Assembly (NCBI GenBank): GCA_030065235.1
Contig: JASJDC010000011.1
Location: 62,001-126,000 of the forward strand
Length of the DNA: 64,000 nucleotides
Source of the DNA: Alphaproteobacteria bacterium
GTDB lineage: Bacteria > Pseudomonadota > Alphaproteobacteria > UBA8366 > Aestuariispiraceae
Direction: 5' to 3'
Shown here piece after piece: positions 43,532-51,983 of this stretch. The translations under genes and the position numbers were made by a program. The notes beneath the pieces are model-generated. The model worked only from the letters and a program-made list of their open reading frames with translations, had not been told where the DNA came from and searched no databases. Each line of letters starts with the position of its first letter. Position 1 is the stretch's first letter.

Positions 43532-43858
43532 ATGACATGGGCTGTGGAGACGCTCAACGCCAAGGTCGACCGTGAGATCGCGACGCTGCCCGCCGATTTA
43601 CAAGCCAGCCTGATCCGGACCGTTGACCTAATTGAGGAACATGGCTTTCCTTTTGTCGGTCAACCGCATGTTAAGCATCTCACAGAGCGGCTTTGGGAGA
43701 TTCGGGCTAAAGGGCGAAGCGGCGTCGCCCGCGCGATCTATGTCACGGCGACTGGAGAAACGGTGGTCATCCTGCATGTCTTTCAGAAGAAGACGCAGAA
43801 GACACCCATTAAGAATTTGAAGCTCGCGAAACAACGTCTTAGGGACATGTGCTTATGA
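43532..43858 (+). CDS. HigB/RelE-like toxin (Gp49 family)
   Basis: The 108-residue basic protein matches the phage-derived Gp49/HigB type: VDREIATLPADLQASLIRTVDLIEEHG, HVKHLTERLWEIRAKGRSGVARAIYV, and ILHVFQKKTQKTPIKNLKLAKQRL. Such proteins cleave mRNA on the ribosome. It precedes its antitoxin, the reversed order typical of HigBA, and shares an ATGA overlap with it. No good ribosome site lies upstream. Confidence 0.88.
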   Translation: MTWAVETLNAKVDREIATLPADLQASLIRTVDLIEEHGFPFVGQPHVKHLTERLWEIRAKGRSGVARAIYVTATGETVVILHVFQKKTQKTPIKNLKLAKQRLRDMCL

Positions 43859-44133
43859 CGAAATTCTCAGAACTCAAGAAACGGCTTCTTACAGATCGCA
43901 ATGTGAAGGCGGAATACGACGCGCTCGCCGAAGAGTACGACATCGCCGCGAAACTCATCGCGGCCCGCAAGGCCGCCGGAATGAGCCAAGTCGAAGTCGC
44001 AGAACGCATGGGAACAACCCAAACCGTCATTTCTCGCATGGAAAGCGGACGGCACCGCCCAAGTCTCGGCTCTATTCATCGCTACGCGGCCGCCACCGGC
44101 GCCAAAGCGACGATCGAGATCACGCCGGCCTGA
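43855..44133 (+). CDS. HigA-like antitoxin, XRE-type HTH
   Basis: This 92-residue protein has a helix-turn-helix at about 35-85 (AARKAAGMSQVEVAERMGTTQTVISRMESGRHRPSLGSIHRYAAATG) and a short N-terminal helix that probably blocks the toxin. ATG 43855 overlaps the toxin stop. It should bind the palindromes upstream of the toxin. The gene lies between housekeeping genes with no other mobile signs. Confidence 0.9.
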   Translation: MTKFSELKKRLLTDRNVKAEYDALAEEYDIAAKLIAARKAAGMSQVEVAERMGTTQTVISRMESGRHRPSLGSIHRYAAATGAKATIEITPA

Positions 44134-44219
44134 ACTTCCGGACCACGTGAGCCCCTGCCGCCACAAGGCGGGACCTGCATTGCTCACCGGTCAGCGACAT
44201 AGGACGGTCCGATGGCGCC

Positions 44220-45503
44220 TCACGCGCCCACGCCTTCGGGTTCGGCGACGGTTGGGCGGCGGAGGATGCCGCGATAGATCTCCTCGTCGCCGCAGACGCC
44301 GACGGCTTTGCCGTCCTCCATCAACAGCACAGGCGCGCCGGAGCGTCGGCGCAGGTCGATCACCTGGCGCATCGTCACATCCACCGGGGCCAGCGCCAGA
44401 CAGCGCCGGTCGGCGACCGCGGCCGGGTCCACCATGGTTAGTTCCAGCCCATAGGCCCGGGCGGATTCCGGCGCACCGTCCTTGTCGAGCGTGACCTGAA
44501 CCCGGCCGCTCTCGTCGAGGCAATGAGCCCCGTCGGCGATGCGCATCTCGGATAAGGGCGTCATCATCGCGGCGCCTTTTAGGACATCGAGCGGGTTCAT
44601 ATGGGCGACGAATTCGGCGACGTAGTCACTGGCCGGATTCAGGACGATATCCTCTGGCTCGCCATATTGAACGATCCGGCCGGCGTCCATGATGGCGATC
44701 CGGTTCCCTAGTTTCAGCGCCTCGTCCAGGTCGTGGCTGACAAAGATGATAGTCTTGCGCAGGCGCTCCTGCAGGCCGAGCAGTTCTTCCTGTAGATGCG
44801 TCCGGATCAACGGATCAAGGGCCGAGAACGGCTCGTCCATCAAGAGGATATCCGCATCGGTGGCGAAAGCGCGCGCCAGACCGACCCGCTGCTGCATGCC
44901 GCCCGACAATTCGTGGGCGTATTTGTCCGCCCATTGGGTGAGGTCGACCAGCTCGAGCTTCTCGCGCACCGCCTGGTCGCGCTCAGCCTTGGCGACGCCG
45001 CGCAACTCCAGACCGAGACCGACATTTTCCGCCACAGTGCGCCAGGGCAACAGACCGAACTGCTGGAAGACCATCGCCACCTTGCCGGTACGCATGCGCC
45101 TCAGTTCGGCGGCGTCGCAGCGCGCCATATCGATATAGCCGGCCCCATCACTGACCTCGACCGCCCCGCGCGTGACCTTATTCAGGCCATTCACCGCGCG
45201 CAGCAGGGTCGACTTGCCCGACCCGGACAGGCCCATCAGGACGCTGATCTCGCCATGCCGGACATCCAGGCTGGCCCCAGCGACACCGATCACGGCGCCG
45301 GTTCGTTCGAGAATATCGTCGCGACCGGCGCCGCCGTCCAAGAGACCAACGGCCTCGCGCCGCGCCGCTTCGGTCTCGGCGAAGATGATGTCCACGTCGC
45401 GGAACGACACGGCGGCCCCGGCGGTTTTGGCGGTCTCATAGGCCCCGGCGGACCCGGCGGACCCGGCGGCCCCGGCGGCCCTGGCGGATGACAGGGCGCT
45501 CAT
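44220..45503 (-). CDS. choV: Choline/betaine ABC transporter ATP-binding protein
   Basis: The 427-residue ATPase has Walker A GLSGSGKST, the signature LSGGMQQRVGLARAFA, Walker B ILLMDEPFSALD and the H-loop VSHDLDEA. A C-terminal CBS-like region follows (MTPLSEMRIADG, MRQVIDLRRRSGAPVLLMEDGKAVGVCG). The N-terminus is a low-complexity AAGAAGSAGSAG stretch. It couples ATP hydrolysis to choline or betaine uptake. Start and the permease stop overlap by 4 bp, giving the order choX-choW-choV. Confidence 0.92.
   Translation of the reverse strand: MSALSSARAAGAAGSAGSAGAYETAKTAGAAVSFRDVDIIFAETEAARREAVGLLDGGAGRDDILERTGAVIGVAGASLDVRHGEISVLMGLSGSGKSTLLRAVNGLNKVTRGAVEVSDGAGYIDMARCDAAELRRMRTGKVAMVFQQFGLLPWRTVAENVGLGLELRGVAKAERDQAVREKLELVDLTQWADKYAHELSGGMQQRVGLARAFATDADILLMDEPFSALDPLIRTHLQEELLGLQERLRKTIIFVSHDLDEALKLGNRIAIMDAGRIVQYGEPEDIVLNPASDYVAEFVAHMNPLDVLKGAAMMTPLSEMRIADGAHCLDESGRVQVTLDKDGAPESARAYGLELTMVDPAAVADRRCLALAPVDVTMRQVIDLRRRSGAPVLLMEDGKAVGVCGDEEIYRGILRRPTVAEPEGVGA
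45441..45485 (-). repeat. 9-bp tandem repeat within the 5' end of choV
   Basis: The 9-bp unit GGMCCCGGC (plus strand) occurs five times from 45441 and codes for the repeated Ala-Gly-Ala/Ser near residue 10-20 of ChoV. The units are almost identical, so copy number may vary without breaking the frame. Confidence 0.8.
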
Positions 45504-46354
45504 TTCCGCCTCCCAGGCTCGCGCGGGGCCGGCTGTTTGCAGATCCGGTCCATCAGAATGGCGATCACGACAATGGCCAGCCCGGCCTCAAACCCTTTTG
45601 CGACATTCACCGTATTGATCGCGCGCAGCACCGGGATGCCCAGACCGTCCGCGCCCACCATGGCGGCGATCACCACCATGCTCAGCGACAGCATGATGCA
45701 CTGCGTCAGACCGGCCATGATCGTCGGCAAGGCATGCGGGATTTCGACCTTCCAAAGCAACTGAGCCGGCGTGGCGCCGAAGCTCTCAGCCGCCTCGACC
45801 AGCGGCGTCGGTGTCGAGGAGACGCCGAGATAGGTCAGCCGGATCGGCGCTGGCAGCGCGAAGATGATGGTGGCGACCAGCCCGGCGACGACTCCAAGCC
45901 CGAAAAAGATCAAGGCGGGGATGAGATAAACGAAGGTCGGGATCGTCTGCATCATATCGAGGATCGGCCGCAGGAAGGTCCAGACTGCGGGCCGATGCGC
46001 CGCCAGGATGCCGACCGGCACGCCGACCGCCATGCTGATCACCGTCGCCCAAACGACCAACGACAGGGTCAGCAGCGTGTCCTCCCAATAGCCGAGATTG
46101 ATCACCAAGAGCAGCGCGGGGACGATCAGGGCGACCAGCTTCCAGGATCGATGCAGCCAATAGGCCAGGCCCGCGATCAGTGCGACAACGATCAGCGGCG
46201 GCGTCCAGATCAGGATATCGGCGGCGCCCTCGATCAGGAACTCGAAGACCGCCGTGGTCCCGTCGAAAAACCAGAAGAAATGTTCGTAGAGCCAATCGAC
46301 GAACAGTTCGATCCAGGCGCCCACGGGCAGTTTGTGCTCGGTTAACCAATCCAT
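45500..46354 (-). CDS. choW: Choline/betaine ABC transporter permease
   Basis: The 284-residue permease starts at ATG 46354 (MDWLTEHKLPVGAWIELFVDWLYEHF). It has about six membrane segments and the ProW-type coupling motif SFGATPAQLLWKVEIPHALPTIMAGLTQ. The frame is open to 46489, but that part has no family match and includes a hairpin. It is coupled to choV by an ATGA overlap. Confidence 0.92.
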   Translation of the reverse strand: MDWLTEHKLPVGAWIELFVDWLYEHFFWFFDGTTAVFEFLIEGAADILIWTPPLIVVALIAGLAYWLHRSWKLVALIVPALLLVINLGYWEDTLLTLSLVVWATVISMAVGVPVGILAAHRPAVWTFLRPILDMMQTIPTFVYLIPALIFFGLGVVAGLVATIIFALPAPIRLTYLGVSSTPTPLVEAAESFGATPAQLLWKVEIPHALPTIMAGLTQCIMLSLSMVVIAAMVGADGLGIPVLRAINTVNVAKGFEAGLAIVVIAILMDRICKQPAPREPGRRK

Positions 46355-46413
46355 CGCGCTTCCCCAAACCGCAAACAGCACCCGAGATCGGGGCCTGCTG
46401 TCCAGAATGCAAG

Positions 46414-46441
46414 CGGGGCGGAAGGAAACCCGTCCGCCCCG
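46414..46441 (-). terminator. Stem-loop between choX and choW
   Basis: CGGGGCGGA (46414-46422) pairs perfectly with TCCGCCCCG (46433-46441) around a 10-base loop, 26 bp after the choX stop. Such hairpins after binding-protein genes protect the upstream RNA or partly stop transcription, giving more ChoX than ChoW and ChoV. Confidence 0.65.
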
Positions 46442-46466
46442 GCCCGCGCCATCCTTTCGGCCGCTC

Positions 46467-47423
46467 TTACGACCCGAAATGCGCCTCAATCGCCGCCGCG
46501 GCGTCTCCGCCCGACAGCGTGGTCACGCCGTCGATCCAACCGGCCATCACATCGGGGTTCTTTGACAGCCAATCCTTGGCCGCCTTGTCGGGGTCTTCTC
46601 CGTCGTCCAGGATCGCGCCCATGATCTCATTCTCCATGGCAAGCGTGAATTGCAGGTTGCCAAGCAGTTTGCCGACATTCGGGCATTCGGCTGCATAACC
46701 CTTGCGGGTATTGGTGAAGACTGTCGCGCCGCCGAAATCCGGCCCGAAATAGTCGTCACCGCCCGACAGGTAGGTCAGGTTGAAATTCGCATTCATCGGA
46801 TGCGGCTCCCAGGCTAGAAAAACCACCGCCTCGCCGCGTCGTTTAGCGCGGGCGACCTGCGCCAGCATACCTTGTTCCGAGCTTTCGACGACCTCGAACC
46901 CGCTCAGGCCGAACGCGTCCTCGTCGATCATCTGCTGGATTAAACGGTTGCCGTCATTGCCCGGCTCAATACCGTAGATCTTTCCGTCCAGCGCGTCACT
47001 GTTCGCGGCGATATCGGCGAAGCCGGCGATCCCCGCTTCCGCGCCTTTGGCGTTGGTCGCCAGCGTGTATTTCGCACCGACCAAATTCGGCGTCTCAAGG
47101 ATCTCGACCGATCCTTCCTCGCGATAGGTGGCGATGTCGCCCTCCATGGTCGGCATCCAGTTGCCGAGAAACACGTCGATATCGTTGTTTTTCAGGCTGG
47201 CGTAGGTCACCGGCACCGACAACAGCTTGGCTTCCGGCGCGTAGCCCAGCGCCTTTAGGACTTCCGACGTCGCCGCCGTCGTCGCGGTGATATCGGTCCA
47301 GCCGACATCGGAGAATCGTACGGTTTCACAGCTGGCCGGATCCGCCGCAAGCGCCTGAACTGGAAGGACTGTCAGGCCCAACGCGGCGGCGGCGGTCAAT
47401 ATTTTCAATGGCTTGTTCAACAT
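46467..47423 (-). CDS. choX: Choline ABC transporter substrate-binding protein
   Basis: This 318-residue periplasmic protein has a signal peptide ending VQALAAD (cleavage near 27). The mature protein starts CETVRFSDVGWTDITATTAATSEVLKALGY, closely matching ChoX of rhizobia. The FLGNWMPTME and WEPHPMNANFNLTYL segments carry aromatic residues that form the quaternary-amine pocket. It delivers choline (possibly betaine) to ChoW/ChoV. A perfect palindrome lies just upstream of the gene. Confidence 0.93.
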   Translation of the reverse strand: MLNKPLKILTAAAALGLTVLPVQALAADPASCETVRFSDVGWTDITATTAATSEVLKALGYAPEAKLLSVPVTYASLKNNDIDVFLGNWMPTMEGDIATYREEGSVEILETPNLVGAKYTLATNAKGAEAGIAGFADIAANSDALDGKIYGIEPGNDGNRLIQQMIDEDAFGLSGFEVVESSEQGMLAQVARAKRRGEAVVFLAWEPHPMNANFNLTYLSGGDDYFGPDFGGATVFTNTRKGYAAECPNVGKLLGNLQFTLAMENEIMGAILDDGEDPDKAAKDWLSKNPDVMAGWIDGVTTLSGGDAAAAIEAHFGS

Positions 47424-47442
47424 GAGGACGCTCCCCTCTGCG

Positions 47443-47456
47443 TGATAATCTTATCA
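47443..47456 (-). promoter_or_regulatory. Palindrome upstream of choX, candidate operator
   Basis: TGATAA-TC-TTATCA is a perfect inverted repeat lying 20-33 bp before the choX ATG, upstream of the AGGGGAG ribosome site. It could bind a repressor of choline uptake such as a BetI-like protein. No such regulator is in the window. Confidence 0.5.
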
Positions 47457-47588
47457 TTGACCGCGCCTGCCGCGCGGCCATTTTCATCGTCGAAGTGTGA
47501 GCCATGCACGCTGCGGCGCCAAGCCCCATCATCAATCAGCGGGAAGGCGCTTTACGGCCCGCGAACCCCAATCGGAACCGGTCGACGC

Positions 47589-48974
47589 CTATATCAGGGC
47601 GTCAGGAACGCCGGCGTCAGACAACACCGCGCGCACCCGGTCTTTCAACTGGCCGAGCGTCGCCATGTCAGGCGCTTCACAGCGCACCACAAGACAATTC
47701 TGCGTGTTTGAGGCGCGGATCAGCCACCAGCCGCCCGCCTCATTCACACGCACGCCGTCCATCGAATTGACATCGAGGTTGAGCGCACTGACAGCTTCGG
47801 TCACCCGCGCGATAATCGCGAATTTCTCGGAATCGTCGACCTCGACCCGGATCTCCGGCGTATTCACCGTCTCCGGCAATTCGTCGCGCAGATCCGCGGC
47901 GCTCCGCCCCGACCGCACGATATAATTGAGCAATCTCACGGCGACATAGAGTGCATCGTCATAGCCGTAATAGCGGTCGGCCATGAAGATATGACCGCTC
48001 ATCTCGCCAGCGAGCGGGGCGTCGGTTTCGGCCATGCGCGTTTTGATAATAGAATGCCCGGTCGCGCACATTTCCGGCGCGCCGCCCAAGCGCCTAATCT
48101 CGTCGAACAAAGACTGACTGGCCTTCACATCGGCGATCACCGTGGCGCCGGGCCGTTGCTGCAGAACCTCGCGCGCCAGGATCGCCAAAAGCTGGTCGCC
48201 CCAAATCGGCCTCGCCTTGGAATCCACGACGCCGATCCGGTCCCCGTCGCCGTCGAACGCGATCCCAATATCGCACTTCTCCTTCAGAACCAAATCCTTC
48301 AATTGCTCCAGATTGGCTTCAACAGTGGGATCGGGATGATGGCTTGGGAAGCTCCCGTCGATCCGTTCATTGATCAAAACGTGCTCGCCCGGAAGCCGAT
48401 GCAGCAGCCGGACTAAGACTTCGCCGGCCGCGCCATTGCCCGGATCCCAGGCGACGCGCAGGCCGGCGCGCGGTTGATAGTCCTTTAACAGCCGGGCGAC
48501 ATAGGCGTCCGCGGCGCTAACGCCGACCACGCCGCCCTGCCCTTTGATCCACGCGCCGCGCGCCGCATGATCGCCCAACCGCTGAATGTTCTCGCCGTAG
48601 AACGGCTTGTTCCCAAGAACCATCTTGAAACCGTTATATTCCGGCGGGTTGTGCGAGCCCGTCACCATGACGCCGACGGCGGCCTTCAGAATGCGCGAGG
48701 CGAAATAGACCATCGGCGTCGGACAAAGTCCGATCCGCAAAACGAAAAGGCCGCAGGAAGCCAGACCGCGGCTCAGTTCCTCTTCCAACAAAGGTGAGGA
48801 ATGCCGTCCGTCATAGCCGACAACCGCAACCCGACCGCCGGAAGTCACGGCGATGCTGCCGAGCGTCCGGCCCAGGGCCAACGCGTCGGTGGTCGTCAGG
48901 GTGTCCCCCACAACGCCGCGAATATCGTATTGCCGCAGCGCTGTGGGATGGAAACCGTGGCCACGAACCGCCAT
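47589..48974 (-). CDS. Phosphomannomutase/phosphoglucomutase
   Basis: The 461-residue enzyme has the phosphoserine loop TGSHNP with Ser107, the metal loop DGDGDR, the sugar-binding GEMSGHIF and a C-terminal phosphate-binding RASNT. It is the AlgC/ManB type, interconverting mannose- or glucose-6-phosphate and the 1-phosphates. It lies after galU and ugd in the same direction, so its products feed nucleotide-sugar and exopolysaccharide synthesis. Confidence 0.94.
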   Translation of the reverse strand: MAVRGHGFHPTALRQYDIRGVVGDTLTTTDALALGRTLGSIAVTSGGRVAVVGYDGRHSSPLLEEELSRGLASCGLFVLRIGLCPTPMVYFASRILKAAVGVMVTGSHNPPEYNGFKMVLGNKPFYGENIQRLGDHAARGAWIKGQGGVVGVSAADAYVARLLKDYQPRAGLRVAWDPGNGAAGEVLVRLLHRLPGEHVLINERIDGSFPSHHPDPTVEANLEQLKDLVLKEKCDIGIAFDGDGDRIGVVDSKARPIWGDQLLAILAREVLQQRPGATVIADVKASQSLFDEIRRLGGAPEMCATGHSIIKTRMAETDAPLAGEMSGHIFMADRYYGYDDALYVAVRLLNYIVRSGRSAADLRDELPETVNTPEIRVEVDDSEKFAIIARVTEAVSALNLDVNSMDGVRVNEAGGWWLIRASNTQNCLVVRCEAPDMATLGQLKDRVRAVLSDAGVPDALI

Positions 48975-49012
48975 TCAGAACTCCCCAAAAAGGATGCGCA
49001 TCCCCAGGTCTG

Positions 49013-50350
49013 CTAATCGGCGCTGGAAACAGCCGCCGTCGCACGGCCCGATCGCCCTATGCCAAGATAGGAGAATCCAGCGCGACTGACCGCCGCCGGA
49101 TCAAAGAGATTGCGCAGATCAACGATAAGCGGATTCGCCATGAGTGTCTTGATCTGCGCGAGATCAAGCTCAGCGAATTCGGCCCATTCCGTCACCAAAA
49201 CCAAGGCCGACGCGCCGTCTAAGGCGGCATGGGCGTCGGCGCAAAAGACCGCGCCGTTGATCAGCGATTTGGCGTGCTCCATGCCTTGCGGGTCATAGGC
49301 GCGGACATGCGCCCCTTTCCGAATCAAGGACGCGACAACATCGATGGACGGGCTTTCCCGCATGTCATCTGTATCGGGCTTGAAGGTGAGCCCCAGCACC
49401 GCCACGGTCTTGCCGGTGAGGTCTCCGCCCAAAGCAGCTTCGACCCGGTCGGCCATCGCGCCTTTTCGTTCATGGTTCTTGGCGATGACCGCTTCTACAA
49501 TCCGGGTCGGTGCGCCGACCGATTCAGCTGTCTTGGCCAAGGCAAGCGTGTCCTTTGGGAAGCAGGACCCGCCATAGCCCGGCCCGGCGCGGAGGAACTT
49601 GGAACCGATCCGGTCGTCCAGGCCCAAGCCGAGGGCGACATCCTCGACATCCCCGCCGACTTTCTCGCACAAATCCGCCATTTCGTTGATGAAGGTGACT
49701 TTGGTCGCCAGGAAGGCGTTGGTGGCGTATTTGACGATCTCCGCGGACTCGACCCCGGTCATCAGGATCGGCACGCCCTTGTCCGACAGCGGCGCGTACA
49801 GTTCGCGCATCACCGATCGGGCGCGCTCGGAGTCAGCGCCGACCACGACCCGGTCCGGCTTCATGAAATCCTCAATCGCCGCGCCCTCACGCAGAAATTC
49901 GGGATTGGAGACGACATCCCATTCGGCGCGCGGCAGAGCCTTGGTCGCGATCGCCATCACCGCGCGCGCCGTCCCCACCGGGACGGTCGATTTGTCGATA
50001 ATCACGGTATAGCCGTCGATGGCGCGCGCGATCTGGTCCGCCGCCGTATAGACATGAGATAGATCCGCGTGTCCGTCTTCCGGCCGGGGCGGCGTGCCGA
50101 CGGCGATGAAGACGCAATCGCGACCCGACACCGCCGCCGCGAGATCCGTCGAAAAAGACAGCCGTCCCGCCTCGACGTTGCGCGCCACAAGCTCTTCGAG
50201 ACCGGGCTCGTAGATCGGGATTTCGCCGCCGCGCAGCCGCGCGATCTTATTCGCGTCTATATCCACACAGGCGACGTCATGGCCGAACTCGGCGAAACAG
50301 GCGCCCGAGACGAGCCCGACATAGCCGGTTCCGATCATTGCGATCCGCAT
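49013..50350 (-). CDS. ugd: UDP-glucose 6-dehydrogenase
   Basis: The 445-residue enzyme has the NAD loop MIGTGYVGLVSGACFAEFGH and the catalytic cysteine in GPGYGGSCFPKDTLAL (about residue 260). The UDP-binding end is LGLTFKPDTDDMRESPSIDV. It oxidises UDP-glucose to UDP-glucuronate. It lies 14 bp after galU, which supplies its substrate, and before the phosphomannomutase gene. Confidence 0.95.
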   Translation of the reverse strand: MRIAMIGTGYVGLVSGACFAEFGHDVACVDIDANKIARLRGGEIPIYEPGLEELVARNVEAGRLSFSTDLAAAVSGRDCVFIAVGTPPRPEDGHADLSHVYTAADQIARAIDGYTVIIDKSTVPVGTARAVMAIATKALPRAEWDVVSNPEFLREGAAIEDFMKPDRVVVGADSERARSVMRELYAPLSDKGVPILMTGVESAEIVKYATNAFLATKVTFINEMADLCEKVGGDVEDVALGLGLDDRIGSKFLRAGPGYGGSCFPKDTLALAKTAESVGAPTRIVEAVIAKNHERKGAMADRVEAALGGDLTGKTVAVLGLTFKPDTDDMRESPSIDVVASLIRKGAHVRAYDPQGMEHAKSLINGAVFCADAHAALDGASALVLVTEWAEFAELDLAQIKTLMANPLIVDLRNLFDPAAVSRAGFSYLGIGRSGRATAAVSSAD

Positions 50351-50364
50351 ACGAACTTCCTCAA

Positions 50365-51264
50365 TTAGACCGGCGGCGCGCGCTTGGCGCCGCTCTCTTC
50401 CGATTGTTTCAGAAACCCCAGAACCGCCGCGCGATACTCGTCATGCTGCAAGGCCATCGCGATATTGGCCTCCAACCAGCCCAGTGTTGTGCCGCAATCG
50501 AGACGCCGGCCGCTGAAACGCAACCCGTGAACCGGTGTGCGGCCAATCAGCGCCGCAATCGCGTCGGTAAGCTGGATTTCACCGCCGGCGCCGGCCTGCT
50601 GCTCCTCGAGGATGGCGAAGACGTCCGGCGGCAGCAGATAATGGGCGATCACTGCGAGCGTGGAGGGTGCGGCCTCCGGCGCGGGTTTTTCAATCAATCC
50701 CCGGATCGGAACCAAGGCGCCGTCCGGCGAGTCGGTATCGATCACGCCATAGCGGCCAACCTCGGCGCGCGGCACATCCATCGCGGCGACGACCGCGCCG
50801 CCGGTTCGCGCATGCGCCTCGATCAATTGCCGCGCCGAACTGGTCTCTCCGACAATCAGATCGTCCGGCGAAACAACGAGGAACGGACCGTCTGCGACCG
50901 CATGACGAGCGCACCAGACAGCATGCCCCAAACCAAGCGGCTCCATCTGGCGGACATACAGAACCCGGCCCGGCCGCAACAGGAAGGCGCGGATTGCAGC
51001 GCGCGCCTCCTCCTTGCCTCGCATTTCGAGCGAACGGTCCAATTCGTAGGCGATATCGAAATAGTCCTCCAGCGCGCCTTTGTTTCGGCCGGTGACCAGA
51101 ACAATACGCTCAACCCCGGCCTCAACCGCGTCCGTCACCGCATAATGGATCAGCGGCCGATCGACGACGGGCAACATCTCTTTTGGAATCGATTTCGTCG
51201 CCGGCAAAACGCGCGTCCCGAATCCTGCGACCGGGAAGACCGCGCTCTTGACCGATGCCGTCAT
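50365..51264 (-). CDS. galU: UTP-glucose-1-phosphate uridylyltransferase
   Basis: The 299-residue nucleotidyltransferase has FPVAGFGTRVLPATKSIPKEMLPVVDRPLI at the start, with the signature glycine-rich loop and the catalytic lysine. LGLGHAVWCARHAVADGPFLVVSPDD lies near the middle. It makes UDP-glucose from UTP and glucose-1-phosphate. It is the first gene of galU-ugd-phosphomannomutase. Confidence 0.95.
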   Translation of the reverse strand: MTASVKSAVFPVAGFGTRVLPATKSIPKEMLPVVDRPLIHYAVTDAVEAGVERIVLVTGRNKGALEDYFDIAYELDRSLEMRGKEEARAAIRAFLLRPGRVLYVRQMEPLGLGHAVWCARHAVADGPFLVVSPDDLIVGETSSARQLIEAHARTGGAVVAAMDVPRAEVGRYGVIDTDSPDGALVPIRGLIEKPAPEAAPSTLAVIAHYLLPPDVFAILEEQQAGAGGEIQLTDAIAALIGRTPVHGLRFSGRRLDCGTTLGWLEANIAMALQHDEYRAAVLGFLKQSEESGAKRAPPV

Positions 51265-51425
51265 GTCGTCGCTCGCCTGAAGGGTTTGGGAGAGGCTGCG
51301 CGGGCCGTGAACAGGCGGTCCTCAAAGCCGGGAAGGCCATCGTCTGCCATATTCCCGCTGCAAAGCGCAAGCGCGCGCCGATGAAGCCTGACAAAATCGC
51401 CGTCGCAGTCGCCGGCGGCCCGGCG

Positions 51426-51773
51426 TTACAGAGCCGCGATCCTATCGCGCAATTCGTCGGTGAACCCGACACTGACGACGCCGCCCGCCTCGACCAGCGG
51501 ACGCTTGATCAAAGACAGGTTCTCGAGGATCAGGGCCACGGCTTTGTCCGGGTCGATATCGGTCTTCGCTTGCTCCGGCAACTTCCGCCAGGTGGTTCCG
51601 CGCTTGTTGATCACGGTTTCCCAGCCAAGCGCGTCGATCCAGCCGCGCACCACGCGTTCGTCCAACGACACCGTCTTCAAATCATGGAACACCGCAGTCT
51701 CGCCATTTTCCGCCAGCCATTTGAGCGCGGCCCTGCAGCTATCGCAGTTCCGCAATCCGTAGAGTTCGATCAT
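51426..51773 (-). CDS. ArsC/Spx family thioredoxin-fold protein (YffB-like)
   Basis: The 115-residue protein has the CXXC motif NCDSC (Cys10, Cys13), then TTWRKLPEQAK and LIKRPLVEAGG, as in the YffB/ArsC/Spx family. It may act as a glutathione-dependent thiol reductase rather than a real arsenate reductase. The start is ATG 51773, because the longer frame to 51875 has no family match. Confidence 0.88.
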   Translation of the reverse strand: MIELYGLRNCDSCRAALKWLAENGETAVFHDLKTVSLDERVVRGWIDALGWETVINKRGTTWRKLPEQAKTDIDPDKAVALILENLSLIKRPLVEAGGVVSVGFTDELRDRIAAL

Positions 51774-51983
51774 AACGCGCCGCCATCCGCCTCTAGATTT
51801 CTCACGATAACACCAAAGTGTAGGATGACCGGAAGGCCAATACCAGTTCGCCAGATTGAAGGACGACGGCGCCAAGCCACGCTCTTGATATCAACAGGAT
51901 GACGGGCCCCGACGTAGGTTGCGACACGGACGGCTCGTTGCAATAGTGTGTGCACATGGAAACGTCTCTAGGGATCGTCCCGC

